Below are positions 1 to 10,052 of a stretch of 64,000 nucleotides of DNA, piece by piece. A model generated the notes under the pieces. It searched no databases. It saw only the letters and a list, made by a program, of their open reading frames with translations, and was not told where the DNA came from. Both the position numbers and the translations under genes were made by a program. The stretch's first letter is position 1; the number at the start of each line of letters is the position of its first letter. The stretch covers positions 2,494,343-2,558,342 of the forward strand of contig CM072520.1 of NCBI GenBank assembly GCA_036898135.1, written 5' to 3'. Source of the DNA: Oncomelania hupensis. Taxonomy: Eukaryota > Mollusca > Gastropoda > Littorinimorpha > Pomatiopsidae.

Positions 1-597
1 TATGTGAATCTAATCAATTAATGGGATCCAATTCCAATGTACATGTATATAACGCGCCAAATGTCAGCTCAATTTAGAACGATGTTGAGTTACGTGAACA
101 CACAGACAAATAGACACACAGACGATTACAGTCTGCAGAAATCCTGGTAAAAGATGGAAATTCGAGAAGTCATTATTTTGTTCACTGATTTGTTTTGCTT
201 TTCTTCTTCTTTACTTGCACCAGGGCTGGATCCAGGGGGTAGGGAGGGGGTGCTAGGGATGCTGCAGCACCCCCCACCCCCACCCCCACCACTTGGCAAC
301 AACAAAAAAATAAATAAATAAATAAAATAAAGAAAGTAGAAGATGGAGGTTTTTGTTCAACTGGAAATACGTTATGTAAGGCAGTTAGTTATAGGACAGG
401 ACAGGATGCTATGCTATGTACGCGCCTTTCCCCCAAGGCTCAAAGCGCGGCGATCTATACCAACATACACGCTCACCTGTCTCATTTTACCCTCACACAC
501 ACCAAATACAAATATATCACTCAAACAGGTGGTGTACAGGCAGGGAGATCGCTATTAGAAGACGGAAGAAAATCGAATTTTTATTTTTGAAATTTTT
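1..597. other. No gene recognised; low-complexity patches
   Basis: No coding or RNA gene is supported here. A G-rich run (about 236-252) is followed by a C-rich run (about 270-292), and an AAAT-type simple repeat lies at about 304-331. Short open frames here carry no recognisable motif. Confidence 0.4.
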
Positions 598-775
598 ATA
601 TTGACTGCATCCTGTACCATTATTGAAGGGAGGGAGGAAACCGGAGTACCCGGAGAAAACCCTCGGTGACCTCAATAGTCTTGTACCTAAGTCACATACG
701 TTCGCCCCTTGCGGCAATCGAACCCGCGACCTTCGGCATAGGAAACCGGCGACTTATCCACTGCGCCACGAGTTT
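598..775 (-). repeat. tRNA-headed SINE-like element
   Basis: Read on the minus strand from about 773, the sequence starts like a tRNA: an A-box-like TGGCGCAGTGG, then about 35 bases on a B-box-like GGTTCGATTGC. The body after the head contains TCTCCGGGTACTCCGG followed by TTTCCTCCC, a kind of conserved central block seen in several invertebrate SINE superfamilies. The body runs to about 598 with no clean tail. A genuine tRNA gene is unlikely because no acceptor stem closes. The SINE class is inferred; the exact superfamily is not assigned. Confidence 0.55.
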
Positions 776-879
776 TACTTGTGGTGTTTCACCACTCTGT
801 ACCATACATTTTAAAAAGAACTAGACTAGCACCCCCCCCCACCCCCTCCCTCGAAAATGGATTGATCCAGCCCTGTGCA

Positions 880-1196
880 CCCACATACACTTTAGACCAG
901 CGTTTTCTATCTCTTTATAATGAGAGTGTCGGATTAGTAAACGTTAAATTAAACCAAAAACAAAGTTTCGGTTATGCTAAATTAACCCTCTAAAATCGTT
1001 ATTATAAACGAAGTCGGTTATAGTCAAGTAAACCTCTAAAACTCTAAAACTGTATTATAAACGAAGTTTCGGTTATAGTAAAGTAAACTTTAAAAACTTT
1101 ACTGTAAACGGATTTTCGGTTATATTAAATATTCGGTTATACTAAAGATTTATTTGGTCCCAGGGCACTTTACTATATCCGAAGTTCACTGTACTA
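880..1196 (-). repeat. Degenerate pogo/Tigger-like terminal repeat
   Basis: The stretch repeats variants of CGGTTATAGTAAAGTAAA and TTATAAACGAAG every 50-60 bases. Read from the right end on the minus strand it begins TACAGTGAACTTCGGATAT and continues through a GGGACCAAAT block, which resembles ends of pogo/Tigger-type non-autonomous elements. No matching left inverted repeat is visible, so this is a truncated or rearranged copy. The family call is from memory of motif style only. Confidence 0.35.
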
Positions 1197-2440
1197 CTTT
1201 CCAAACCTGACTTTAAAAACTAAGCAGGATACGTAAAACATCAATGAACAATTCCAAAGTGTTTCCTTTAGTGGGAAACTCGTAAATAGCGAATCAAAAT
1301 AAACTTTGATTGTGTCCAAAAATCGATCACGTTTCGATAGGAAGGCCATCCAAGACTTTTCACAAAAATAACTAGCCAGATAATCCCGGTTATCATTGAA
1401 AAAAGACAGCTTAATCTTTCTGATTCAATATCTGCAAAGAACAATTACACTTACCTGCTAAATCTTCACTTTCACGAGTTTGCAATGCGTCGACTGGAAC
1501 AAATCACTTTTGAATCTTCTTCGTAACACGGACCAAAGTTGTGGACACGGCATGCAGAAAACTCACAATGTCCTTCCGCATCGCACACCACTGGTTCATT
1601 CAAGATTTGTGAACTCGGAGGTCAAAAATATAGTCCCTCCATTGTCGTCGTCGTAACGTGATTTGGAGACACGAATGTACAAGTTACGCAACTTCGTTTT
1701 CTTTTTTATTTACTCTTCTCGATAATGATCCAATTACTTGCAATCTAAATGCTCCTAACATTTATTTTGTGAAACTACCTAAAACTGGGTCACTAGTTTG
1801 CATAGAAATTCATCCGCACTTCTATTTGTAAGTACACACACAGTGGACACAAACAGTTACGACGAAGACCAAACAGTTGAATTATATTATTATTTTAAAC
1901 AGAGCTCAAATTTTGTAACCACGATAGTCTAATTGCAAGCCTAGGTATAACAAATTACGATACAATCGTTGTTTTAGTGTTTTGAAGTAAATTGATGTTG
2001 TGTTGATAATTTAATAAAGTGGCCTGAAGCACATGTAACAAAATGACTGTTGGAAAATCGTGCATTTTGTACCCAAATCAAACACTACAAATGCAAACCT
2101 TTCACCTTTTTTCGTTTTACTGTCACATAGCGTTAGTTTAAAGTATCTACTGTTTGCTTGTCCCAACGAATTAAGCCCATAGCGTTATGATTTCTTAGTT
2201 TAGGCTTTTTTTCATACCCACCCTTAGCAGACCACGTTTCAAGAGAGAGAGCCCAGTCTGATGTGCCTGAAATAATTAAAGAAGGGTTGTAATATTTTTT
2301 TGTTGTTTAAAAGGGTATATTTCATTTAAGTTTGATCCGCCTCTGACCCTCCAACAAAAGATGCAAGAAATACGCATATACATTAGCAAATGACGGATTT
2401 CCAGAGAGCTTTGGTGTGTTTTTAAAAAGCTCTTAAAAAA
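1197..2440. other. No gene recognised
   Basis: AT-rich sequence with no supported coding, RNA or repeat feature. No frame of useful length with a known motif is visible on either strand. Confidence 0.4.
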
Positions 2441-2451
2441 AAGCATATATT

Positions 2452-2883
2452 CAGAGGTGCCAACCAGTACGGATTGACCATATTTAATTCCGGCGAAGTG
2501 ATTTAAATACGGAAATACCGTGGCTTTTATAAAAATACGGAGGAAAAGTTGCCGATCGTTTATCTTTGCCAGCGGTGCTTCTGTACCAGTTTCTGGTCTC
2601 ATAATAGTACTCCTGCACTCACTGAACGTTGCTGTGTTCAACAAGCTGATTTTCATGGTGATTTTATAGTAAAACAAGTGTGGTGTTCAACAAGCTGATT
2701 TTTATCGTGATTTTAGAGGATTGAAAATAGCCTTCTGTTTCAGAGGGAAGCCTGTCGTTACTTTATGAATTATAGTGTCATAGGCTAGGTTTTGCGAGAA
2801 AAAAAAATACTGACAAGTGTTAAAAAATACTGACAAACAGGTCCGGAAATACTGACAAGAAGATTAGGGGGTTGGCACCTCTG
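2452..2883. mobile_element. hAT-type MITE (432 bp)
   Basis: The element is bounded by a perfect 14-bp terminal inverted repeat, CAGAGGTGCCAACC at 2452-2465 and its complement at 2870-2883. It is flanked by direct TATATT copies (2446-2451 and 2884-2889), the likely core of an 8-bp hAT target duplication that has decayed. The CAGAGG start is typical of hAT ends. Subterminal motifs repeat inside (ATACTGACA three times near the right end, AATACGGA-type near the left), as expected of transposase binding sites. The centre holds a roughly 49-bp tandem duplication (about 2635-2670 and 2684-2720). There is no transposase, so the element is non-autonomous. Confidence 0.72.
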
Positions 2884-3438
2884 TATATTGTAATAAAATG
2901 AGTTAAAAAAAATAAGATGGCGCTGAAGTCTCTTTATTACTATCTCTTCAGAATACCGGTCAGTGACCTTATGTTCTTGTAGTAAGGATCGTATGTCAAC
3001 TCACTGCATCTTGTAAACCAGACAGCTGTGATTCTGGCTGTTGCAATTGTGATTTCAGATTTACCAATTGTGATTCTGGATCTTGCTGCTGAAACATAAT
3101 AAACATCAATTAAATACAATGTACAACATAGCAAATATAGGTTGCACAATACTGTCAGATAATTACAGATATTTTAACATGGCATTGTCAGATAATTACA
3201 GATATTTTGACATGGCATTGTCAGATAATCAGATATTGTGACATGGCACTATCAGATTATCACAGATATTATGACAGCACTGTCAGATAACCATAGATGT
3301 TGTGACGTTGCACTGTCGGATAACCACAAATGTTGTGATGTGGCACTGTCAGATACCCACAGATGTTGTGACATGGCACTGTCAGATAACCACAGATGTT
3401 GTGACATGGCACTGTCAGATAACCACGAATGTTGTGAC

Positions 3439-3702
3439 GAAACCGAAACTCCGATGGTATGGCCACGTCACCAGATCATCAGGCCTTGCAAAGACCATTC
3501 TGCAAGGCACAGTGCAAGGAGGTAGAAGAAGAGGGAGACCAAAAAAGAGGTGGGAGGGCAACATTCGAGAATGGACTGGTTTGACACTGAGCAAAGCCAT
3601 CAGGGCTGCTGAGAACATAGAAAGATGGAGTATGCTGGTTTAACGATCATCTGTGATGCCCCTACGACCTCCGGGTTACGGGACCCAATAGGAATAGGAT
3701 AG
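3439..3702 (+). mobile_element. RTE-like retrotransposon 3' fragment inside the minisatellite
   Basis: The sequence matches the 3' end of the larger copy at 56472-58624: an arginine-rich coding end with RKRGRPKKRWE-type residues, WTGLTLS and ERWSML, then a 3' end finishing in GGAATAGGATAGG, the (GGATA)n tail of this family. It is flanked by GTTGTGAC on both sides (3431-3438, 3703-3710). Removing the insert restores a continuous minisatellite unit, so this is a late insertion into the repeat. It is heavily 5'-truncated and not functional. Confidence 0.8.
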
Positions 3703-3839
3703 GTTGTGACGTGGCACTGTAAGATAATCACAGATATTGTGACATGGCACTGTCATATAATTACATATATTGTGACATGCCACTGTCAGATAATCATAGA
3801 TGTGACTAGGCACTGTCAGATAACTGGATTTTGTGATGT

Positions 3840-4334
3840 AATAATCCTTTCTATTTTCAATTTCACCGTTTCTTAAAGTCTATACCTCGAACAGAAGCAA
3901 TTCTGTTTTACATCGAACTACACTGCTATACGTGTGTTTCTGTGCACTGCTAGCCATGGTCTGAGCGACCTTTGGCCTTGACTCTTCGATCTATATCTCT
4001 GGATACGGTTTTCGCGGTTGCTCATAGGTGTGGTTCTGTCTGTCGTGCTTGCAGTATGTTGGCTCGTGTGTGAACTCTGTGTGGGTGTGTGTGTGTGTGT
4101 GTGCGTGAAAGCTTTAGGGTTCTGGCCTATTAGTAATTATAGATGTGCGTTTTAAGGAAAAGCTCGTTTAATTTCTGAAACGTTGTATAGTAACATAGTC
4201 ACTTGAACAGTATTTCTGTAGCCCACTGTCCGTCTTCGCATGCTACACACGTGTATGTGTGTGCGTGCATGCGTGCATGTTATCTCAATTCTTCCTTGTG
4301 TTTTATCTTGGTAATAAAATTATTTGACTTGACT
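3840..4334 (+). mobile_element. Possible L2/CR1-like 3' end
   Basis: The segment separates two minisatellite blocks and ends with TTGGTAATAAAATTATT and then GACTTGACTTGAC, an AATAAA-type signal plus a short tandem tail as in many L2/CR1-like elements and their SINEs. It carries a GT microsatellite (about 4084-4107). No coding remnant is recognisable, so the assignment rests only on the tail. Confidence 0.3.
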
Positions 4335-5338
4335 TGACACTGTCTGATAACCAAAGATGTTGTGACATGGCGATGTCATAAGTATGGGTGTATTGACATG
4401 ACACTGTCAGATAACCACCTATGTTGTGATGTGGCACTGTCAGATAACCACCTATGTTGTGACATGACACTGTCAGATAACCACAGATGTTGTGAAGTGG
4501 CACTGTCAGATAACCACAGATGTTGTGACATGACACTGTTAGATAACCACAGATGTTGTGACATGGCACTGCCAGATAACCACAGATGTTGTGATGTGGC
4601 ACTGTCAGATAACCAGAGATGTTGTGACATGGCAATTCCAGATAACCACAAATGTTGTGATGTGACACTGTCAGATAACCACGATGTTGTGATGTTGCAC
4701 TGTCAGATAACCACAGATGTGACATGGCACTGTTAGATAACCACAGATGTTGTGACATGGCACTGTTAGATAACCACAGATGTTGTGATGTGGCACTGTC
4801 AGATAACCAGATATGTTGTGACATGGCAATGTCAGATAACTACAAATGTTGTGACATAACAGTGTCAGGTAACTACTGATGTTGTGATGTAAGTGTAAGA
4901 TAACTATGGATGTTGTGACGTGGCACTGTCATAAGTATGGGTGTGACACAGTCAGATAACCACACATATTGTGACATAACAGTGTCAGGTAACTACTGAT
5001 GTTGTGATGTAAGTGTAAGATAACTATGGATGTTGTGACGTGGCACTGTCATAAGTATGGGTGGACTACATAACAGTGTCAGGTAACTACTGATGTTGTG
5101 ATGTAAGTGTAAGATAACTATGGATGTTGTGACGTGGCACTGTCATAAGTATGGGTGTGACACAGTCAGATAACCACACATATTGTGACGTAACAGTGTC
5201 AGGTAACTACTGATGTTGTGATGTAAGTGTAAGATAGCTATGGATGTTGTGACGTGGCATCCTCAGATAACCACCAATGTGTTATTTTCTATGTTTGACC
5301 CCATCACTAAATGTAAATAAAAAGTACCTTGAGAATTT

Positions 5339-5531
5339 CCCTGTTTATATCTAATTTTCTAACACGCAGAATTTTTCAGGTTAAAGTTGGAGGATCTTTA
5401 TCAGATATGAGGGAACAGGAGATTGGGGTACCTCACGGCAGTATTTTGTCTCCCTTGCTGTTTAATATTAAATAAATTATATTGTTTATTCAGTGAAACG
5501 AGGAATTCACTATTCTTTGTGGACGATTTTG
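5339..5531 (+). pseudogene. I/Nimb reverse transcriptase fragment
   Basis: About 190 bases match the middle of the RT domain of the full-length element (near 16005-16200), covering the region of the GVPQGSILSPLLFN motif and the VDDF catalytic box. Substitutions and small indels break the frame, so this is an old relic, more diverged than the copies at 6.1 and 12 kb. No tail or target duplication is visible. Confidence 0.8.
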
Positions 5532-6137
5532 AGTAGTATGTTAAATATATAATAACATAGCTTCTTTTCCATTAAAAAAGAAATAAAAAATATAACAAAA
5601 ATAATAATAATAATACAACATAAATAATCTTCACCTCTAAGATTTTTATTATTAAAAATATATAAATTAAATCTCCATGCCTTATTATCCTTTGATATTT
5701 TATTTCCATCACTATATAATAAAACCATTTCACTATAAATGTTCTACTTACTCAGCTACAAATAGGCCAACAGCGTCATTCACTTGGGACATGTGAACGT
5801 TGAGAGATTCCCATCGTGGGATGGGAATGTCTATGGTGGAGATCCAAAATATTAGCAAGACTCTCATCTTCGTTTCTTTTCAGTGAATGAAGTCTCAATG
5901 GTAGCGGTCTCTAAAATACAGTGCTTGAGGTCTGTAAAAATCATTTAACTATGTCGACAAGTCATGCATATTTCCCACCCTTCTAAATGACCACCTAAAA
6001 TAATATTGTCTTCCTCTCTCTGATCTGCTACGGTCAATATACTAGCCTTTTTTTCCTTTCCTTTTTTCTGTACACTCACCCATCCCTTCATCTGGGCCAC
6101 AACCAGATACTGCTCGCACACAACATACACTTAACTC
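5532..6137. other. No gene recognised; contains one arm of a ~70-bp direct repeat
   Basis: AT-rich flank. About 5963-6032 is repeated at about 9180-9245 with few differences (shared block CATATTTCCCACCCTTCTAA). The two copies lie on either side of the retrotransposon at 6149-8998. Confidence 0.5.
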
Positions 6138-6182
6138 ACATTTTGCATCGTAATCGGAGATAAAAAATTAGTAGCTGATCTT

Positions 6183-8723
6183 TTGGCTTCTTCTTTTGCT
6201 GCAAATTCTTCCTCTGAAAATTATTCTGTCCCTTTTCAAACAGTTAAAACCCGTAAAGAAAACCAACAGTTACATTTTATCTCCGATAATTCTGAAGATT
6301 ACAACATTCCGTTTTCATTAGTCGAACTTGATGATGCAATTAACAAAAGTGCAGATTCAGCAGTTGGACCGGATGATGTACATTATCAATTTCTCAGACA
6401 TTTAACAAGGTACTCACGGTCTCAACTGCTGGACATCTTCAATCAGCTCTGGATCACTGGCACCTTTCCTCCCTCCTGGAGAAAGGCCATTATTGTACCC
6501 ATCCCTAAACCTGGCAAAGACCATACTAACCCGACAAACTATAGACCAATAGCCTTAACGTCTTGCTTATGCAAGACACTGGAAAGAATGGTTTATTCTC
6601 GTTTACTGTGGTATCTCGAAACCAATAATATCTTATCCAACACTCAGTGTGGCTTTCGAAGTGGTCGAAGTACTGTTGACCACCTGGTGCGACTGGAAAC
6701 TTTTATCCGTAACGCGTTCGTCCAGGGTGAACATGTCGTTGCCATCATGTTTGATTTGGAAAAAGCTTATGATACCACATGGAAATATGGCATTCTTTCA
6801 GATTTACAAGAAATGGGTTTGAAGGGACATTTACCTCTGTTTATATCCAATTTTCTAACGGACAGAATTTTTCAGGTTAAGGTTGGGGGATCTTTGTCAG
6901 ATACGAGAGAACAGGAGATGGGAGTGCCTCAGGGTAGCATCTTGTCTCCCTTGCTGTTTAATATTAAAATAAATAACATTGTTCGTTCCGTTAAACGGGG
7001 AATTGACAATTCTTTATTTGTCGACGATTTTGCATTGGTAGCCAAAGGTAAAACTTTGGCATCTGCAGAACGTCAGCTACAGTTATGTGTCAAGGCCGTT
7101 GAAGACTGGGTTTTACAAAATGGTTTTAAATTTTCTGAAGCAAAAACTGAATGTATTCACTTTTCCCAGCACCGGGGAATTATTCAAGACCCTACTATTC
7201 TCCTCAATAAAACTCCAATAAAGGCGGTCAAACAAGTCAAATTTTTGGGTGTTATTTTTGATCAAAAGCTATCTTTCATTCCTCATCTGAAAATTTTGAA
7301 AACTAAATGTCAACAGGCCTGCAATTTGCTCAAGGTTATCAGTGGTACAGACTGGGGTGCTGACAAGAAAACTTTATTGCTGTTATATCGTTCTTTAATT
7401 AGATCCAAGTTAGACTATGGTTGCATTGTCTATGGTTCTGCTAGAAAATCTTATCTTAAGATGCTAGATCCAGTTGCCCATCAGGCACTACGCATTGCTT
7501 TGGGTGCGTTTCGCACTTCCCCTTGTGAAAGCCTTTATGTGGAAGCTAACGAACCCCCGCTGGAGCTGAGACGTACAAAATTGTCAATGAATTACTATTT
7601 AAAATTAAAAACTGATCCTATGAACCCTGCTTATGACTGTGTTTTCAACCCAGATTTTGTTCAGAAATTTGAAGCCAAACCTAACACAATCCCTCCGTTT
7701 GGCATCAGAATGCAAGTTCATCTGGAAAAAGCAGGCATTGATGTTGCTTCCATCAACGACGATGAACTTCGGACTGAAGCTCCCCCATGGAAATTATGTA
7801 CCCCAAACATTAATTGGCAGTTGTCCGCTTTCCTTAAAAACAATACCTCTGAAACCGTATATAACCAACTTTATTTAGAACAGTGTGCATTATACCCAGG
7901 ATATGAACACCTTTTTACAGACGGGTCAAAGAAAGGAGATTCAGTTGCTGCTGCGTCTGTCTCCGAGAGACACTTAGACCAGCCTTTGCAACAGCGCTTA
8001 CCTGATTTTTGTTCTGTTTATACAGCTGAGCTCAAGGCAATTCATTTAGCTCTGAAACAAGTTTATCAATCCAAAAGAACCTCATTTTTAATCATGTCTG
8101 ATTCATTGTCAGCACTTCAGGCTCTTTCCACGAGAAAGATATCACACCCTTTTCTGGCAGAGATCCATGACCTCCATACACAACTTGTTTCTGAGGGTAA
8201 AAAGATAGTTTTTATGTGGGTCCCTGGTCACATGGGCATCCGCGGCAATATTGCAGTAGACAGGGCGGCTAAAGATGCTTTGCATCTCGATTTCCCTCCA
8301 GAGATTTTTCAGTTTGTGCCCTACTCTGACCTACGCTGTATGACTGGTTCTTATTGTAAACGACTGTGGCAGACTGACTGGTCTAACCATGTCAACAACA
8401 AATTATTTCAAATTCTTCCCGATTTGTCCACTTCTTTGCCTAACTTTGCATCCACTCGCAAAGAAGAAACAGTGTTATCTCGCCTTCATATTGGGCATAC
8501 TTATGTCACCCACAGTTTCCTTTTAAAAGGAGAAGAACCACCATGGTGCTTTGCATGTGATCAATCTTTTTCTGTTCGCCATTTTATGTCCGAATGTGCT
8601 GATTTGATTGAGGAAAGGGAAACATATTTTGGTTCCATACCTTTCAAAGAGCTTTTTAAAGTATGTAATGGTCAACATCTGTTTCAATTTTTACATGATG
8701 TTGGTTTGTTCTATCGCATATAA
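6183..8723 (+). CDS. Truncated ORF2: reverse transcriptase and RNase H
   Basis: The 846-codon frame stays open from the truncation point to the normal ORF2 stop. Seen in order: the RT domain with the FDLEKAYDTTW, GVPQGSILSPLLFN and FVDDFALVA motifs (first aspartate of motif A and the DD of motif C present), FLGVIFD, then RNase H with LFTDGSKKGD, YTAELKAIHLAL, MSDSLSALQAL and WVPGHMGIRGN (D-E-D-H set), and a C-terminal CFACDQS...H...C knuckle. The methionine at 6183 is internal to ORF2, not a true start; the endonuclease is absent. It cannot support its own retrotransposition. One RNase H flank residue differs from the long copy (SERHLDQ instead of SGRHLDQ). Confidence 0.88.
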   Translation: MASSFAANSSSENYSVPFQTVKTRKENQQLHFISDNSEDYNIPFSLVELDDAINKSADSAVGPDDVHYQFLRHLTRYSRSQLLDIFNQLWITGTFPPSWRKAIIVPIPKPGKDHTNPTNYRPIALTSCLCKTLERMVYSRLLWYLETNNILSNTQCGFRSGRSTVDHLVRLETFIRNAFVQGEHVVAIMFDLEKAYDTTWKYGILSDLQEMGLKGHLPLFISNFLTDRIFQVKVGGSLSDTREQEMGVPQGSILSPLLFNIKINNIVRSVKRGIDNSLFVDDFALVAKGKTLASAERQLQLCVKAVEDWVLQNGFKFSEAKTECIHFSQHRGIIQDPTILLNKTPIKAVKQVKFLGVIFDQKLSFIPHLKILKTKCQQACNLLKVISGTDWGADKKTLLLLYRSLIRSKLDYGCIVYGSARKSYLKMLDPVAHQALRIALGAFRTSPCESLYVEANEPPLELRRTKLSMNYYLKLKTDPMNPAYDCVFNPDFVQKFEAKPNTIPPFGIRMQVHLEKAGIDVASINDDELRTEAPPWKLCTPNINWQLSAFLKNNTSETVYNQLYLEQCALYPGYEHLFTDGSKKGDSVAAASVSERHLDQPLQQRLPDFCSVYTAELKAIHLALKQVYQSKRTSFLIMSDSLSALQALSTRKISHPFLAEIHDLHTQLVSEGKKIVFMWVPGHMGIRGNIAVDRAAKDALHLDFPPEIFQFVPYSDLRCMTGSYCKRLWQTDWSNHVNNKLFQILPDLSTSLPNFASTRKEETVLSRLHIGHTYVTHSFLLKGEEPPWCFACDQSFSVRHFMSECADLIEERETYFGSIPFKELFKVCNGQHLFQFLHDVGLFYRI

Positions 8724-8762
8724 ATTGTATCGACATGTTTTGTTTAGTTTGGATTTTATTAG

Positions 8763-8897
8763 GACTGAATTTAGTGATTTGATTGAAGAAAGAGAACATA
8801 TTTTTAATACATCAGTTTTAAAGAAGTCTCTTAAAGAGGCGTCATGTGAAAGTTTGTTTGTGTATTTAAGAGTAACAGGCTTGTTTTTTAAGACTTG
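8763..8897 (+). other. Second copy of the ORF2 C-terminal tail inside the 3' UTR
   Basis: About 45 codons in the +1 frame after the ORF2 stop read SDLIEEREHIFN ... SLFVYLRVTGLFFKT, clearly paralogous to the ORF2 end DLIEERETYFG ... HLFQFLHDVGLFYRI. The frame is also open in the copies at 9.8, 17.9 and 41.6 kb, always +1 relative to ORF2. An internal duplication of the 3' coding end is seen directly; whether it is translated is unknown. Confidence 0.7.
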
Positions 8898-9345
8898 AAC
8901 CATTTTATAATATTTTAAGATAACGTCTCTCTGGTCCTGATTTGGCTCGGAAGAGTCCGCTGGACCTAAAGCATTAACCTTGTATTGTATTGTATTGTAC
9001 ATTTTGCATGTGCATGTGTTTCCCACACTCTCCCGGCATCATTAGTCTTCTCTCCGTCACACCCTGTCAAGTCAGAACATGCTTCAGTGGTATCCTGATA
9101 TCTATGCCTTAAACATATCATCTAGTGTCCGACACTCTGGGCATCAACCAGTTGGGTCGTCTTCCTTAAAAAACACCTGTCATGCATATTTCCCACCCTT
9201 CTAAATGACCACCTAAAATAATACTGGCTTCCTCTATCCGATCTTTCTTCTCTCCAGACTGGTCATGCTCCGTCAATCATTCTTCTTTTGGTCTGTATCA
9301 CCTAGGGTCCGGCACTAATATCCATATCATCTATGTCTCATTCAG

Positions 9346-9463
9346 ATACTATAATCATTGTTAAAGATATATATTTATGCGGCCATGTGTGCGTGTGTGT
9401 GTGTGTGTGTGTGCATTCATCATAATCATTGTTAAAAATATATATTTATGTGTCCATGTGTGC
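9346..9463. repeat. Local tandem repeat used as an insertion target
   Basis: A unit of about 70 bases (CATTCATCATAATCATTGTT then an AT-rich part and a GT run) occurs around 9346-9463 and again after the inserted element at about 10053-10210. It includes (GT)n tracts at about 9394-9414 and 10073-10160. Confidence 0.65.
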
Positions 9464-10052
9464 TTCAAATTCTTCCCGATTTGTCCACTTCTTTGCCTAA
9501 CTTTGCATCCACTCGCAAAGAAGAAACAGTGTTATCTCGCCTTCATATTGGGCATACTCATGTCACCCACAGTTTCCTTTTAAAAGGAGAAGAACCACCA
9601 TGGTGCTTTGCATGTGATCAATCCTTTTCCGTTCGACATTTCATGTCTGAGTGTGCTGATTTGATTGAGGAAAGGGAAACATATTTTGGTTCCATACCTT
9701 TCAAAGAGATTTTTAAAGTATGTAATGGTCAACATCTGTTTCAATTTTTACATGATGTTGGTTTGTTTTATCGCATATAAATCGTATCGACATGTTTTGT
9801 TTAGTTTGGATTTTATTAGGACTGAATTTAGTGATTTGATTGAAGAAAGAGAATATATTTTTAATCCATCAGTTTTAAAGAAGTCTCTTAAAGAGGTGTC
9901 ATGTGAACGTTTGTTTGTGTATTTAAGAGTAACAGGCTCGTTTTTTAAGACTTGAATCATTTTATAATATTTTAAGATAACGTCTCTCTGGTCCTGATTT
10001 GGCTCGGAAGAGTCCGCTGGACCTAAAGCAATAACCTTGTATTGTATTGTAT
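9464..10052 (+). mobile_element. Short 3' I/Nimb copy with target duplication
   Basis: The copy begins at the coding end of RNase H (corresponding to about 17576 of the long copy), keeps the ORF2 stop, 3' UTR and ATTGT tail, and is flanked by TGTCCATGTGTGC at 9451-9463 and 10053-10065. It has inserted into the local tandem repeat. The coding remnant covers the last about 100 residues including the CCHC-like knuckle. It is nearly identical to the 3' end of the full-length copy. Confidence 0.9.

Larger units (their letters stand above)
3150..5275. repeat. 33-bp minisatellite block
   Basis: Blocks at about 3150-3438, 3703-3838 and 4335-5275 repeat a unit of about 33 bases containing CACTGTCAGATAACCA and GATGTTGTGACATGG. 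Because 33 is a multiple of three, long frames stay open on both strands, giving 11-residue peptide repeats such as ALSDNHRCCDV (plus) and SQHLWLSDSAM (minus). These are a by-product of the period, not evidence of a protein. The right part (about 4853-5270) is organised into a higher-order repeat of about 120 bases. The block is interrupted by an RTE-like fragment (3439-3702) and an unrelated 3'-end-like segment (about 3840-4334). Confidence 0.85.
6149..8998 (+). mobile_element. 5'-truncated I/Nimb-type retrotransposon copy
   Basis: The copy starts inside ORF2 (corresponding to about 15316 of the full-length copy), runs through the RT, RNase H and 3' untranslated region, and ends in tandem ATTGT. 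Perfect 11-bp target duplications ACATTTTGCAT lie at 6138-6148 and 8999-9009. It is nearly identical to the copy at 12060-18160 over its whole length, so both inserted recently. 5' truncation is the usual result of incomplete target-primed reverse transcription. Confidence 0.93.

Noticed and set aside
598..775. Genuine tRNA genes at 0.7 kb and 59.1 kb
   Set aside because: A- and B-box-like motifs exist but no acceptor stem or cloverleaf closes; better read as SINE heads.
3238..4824. Repetitive proteins from the minisatellite (for example repeated ALSDNHRCCDV or SQHLWLSDSAM)
   Set aside because: Explained by a 33-base repeat period; open on both strands and in overlapping frames, with no start context or splice signals.
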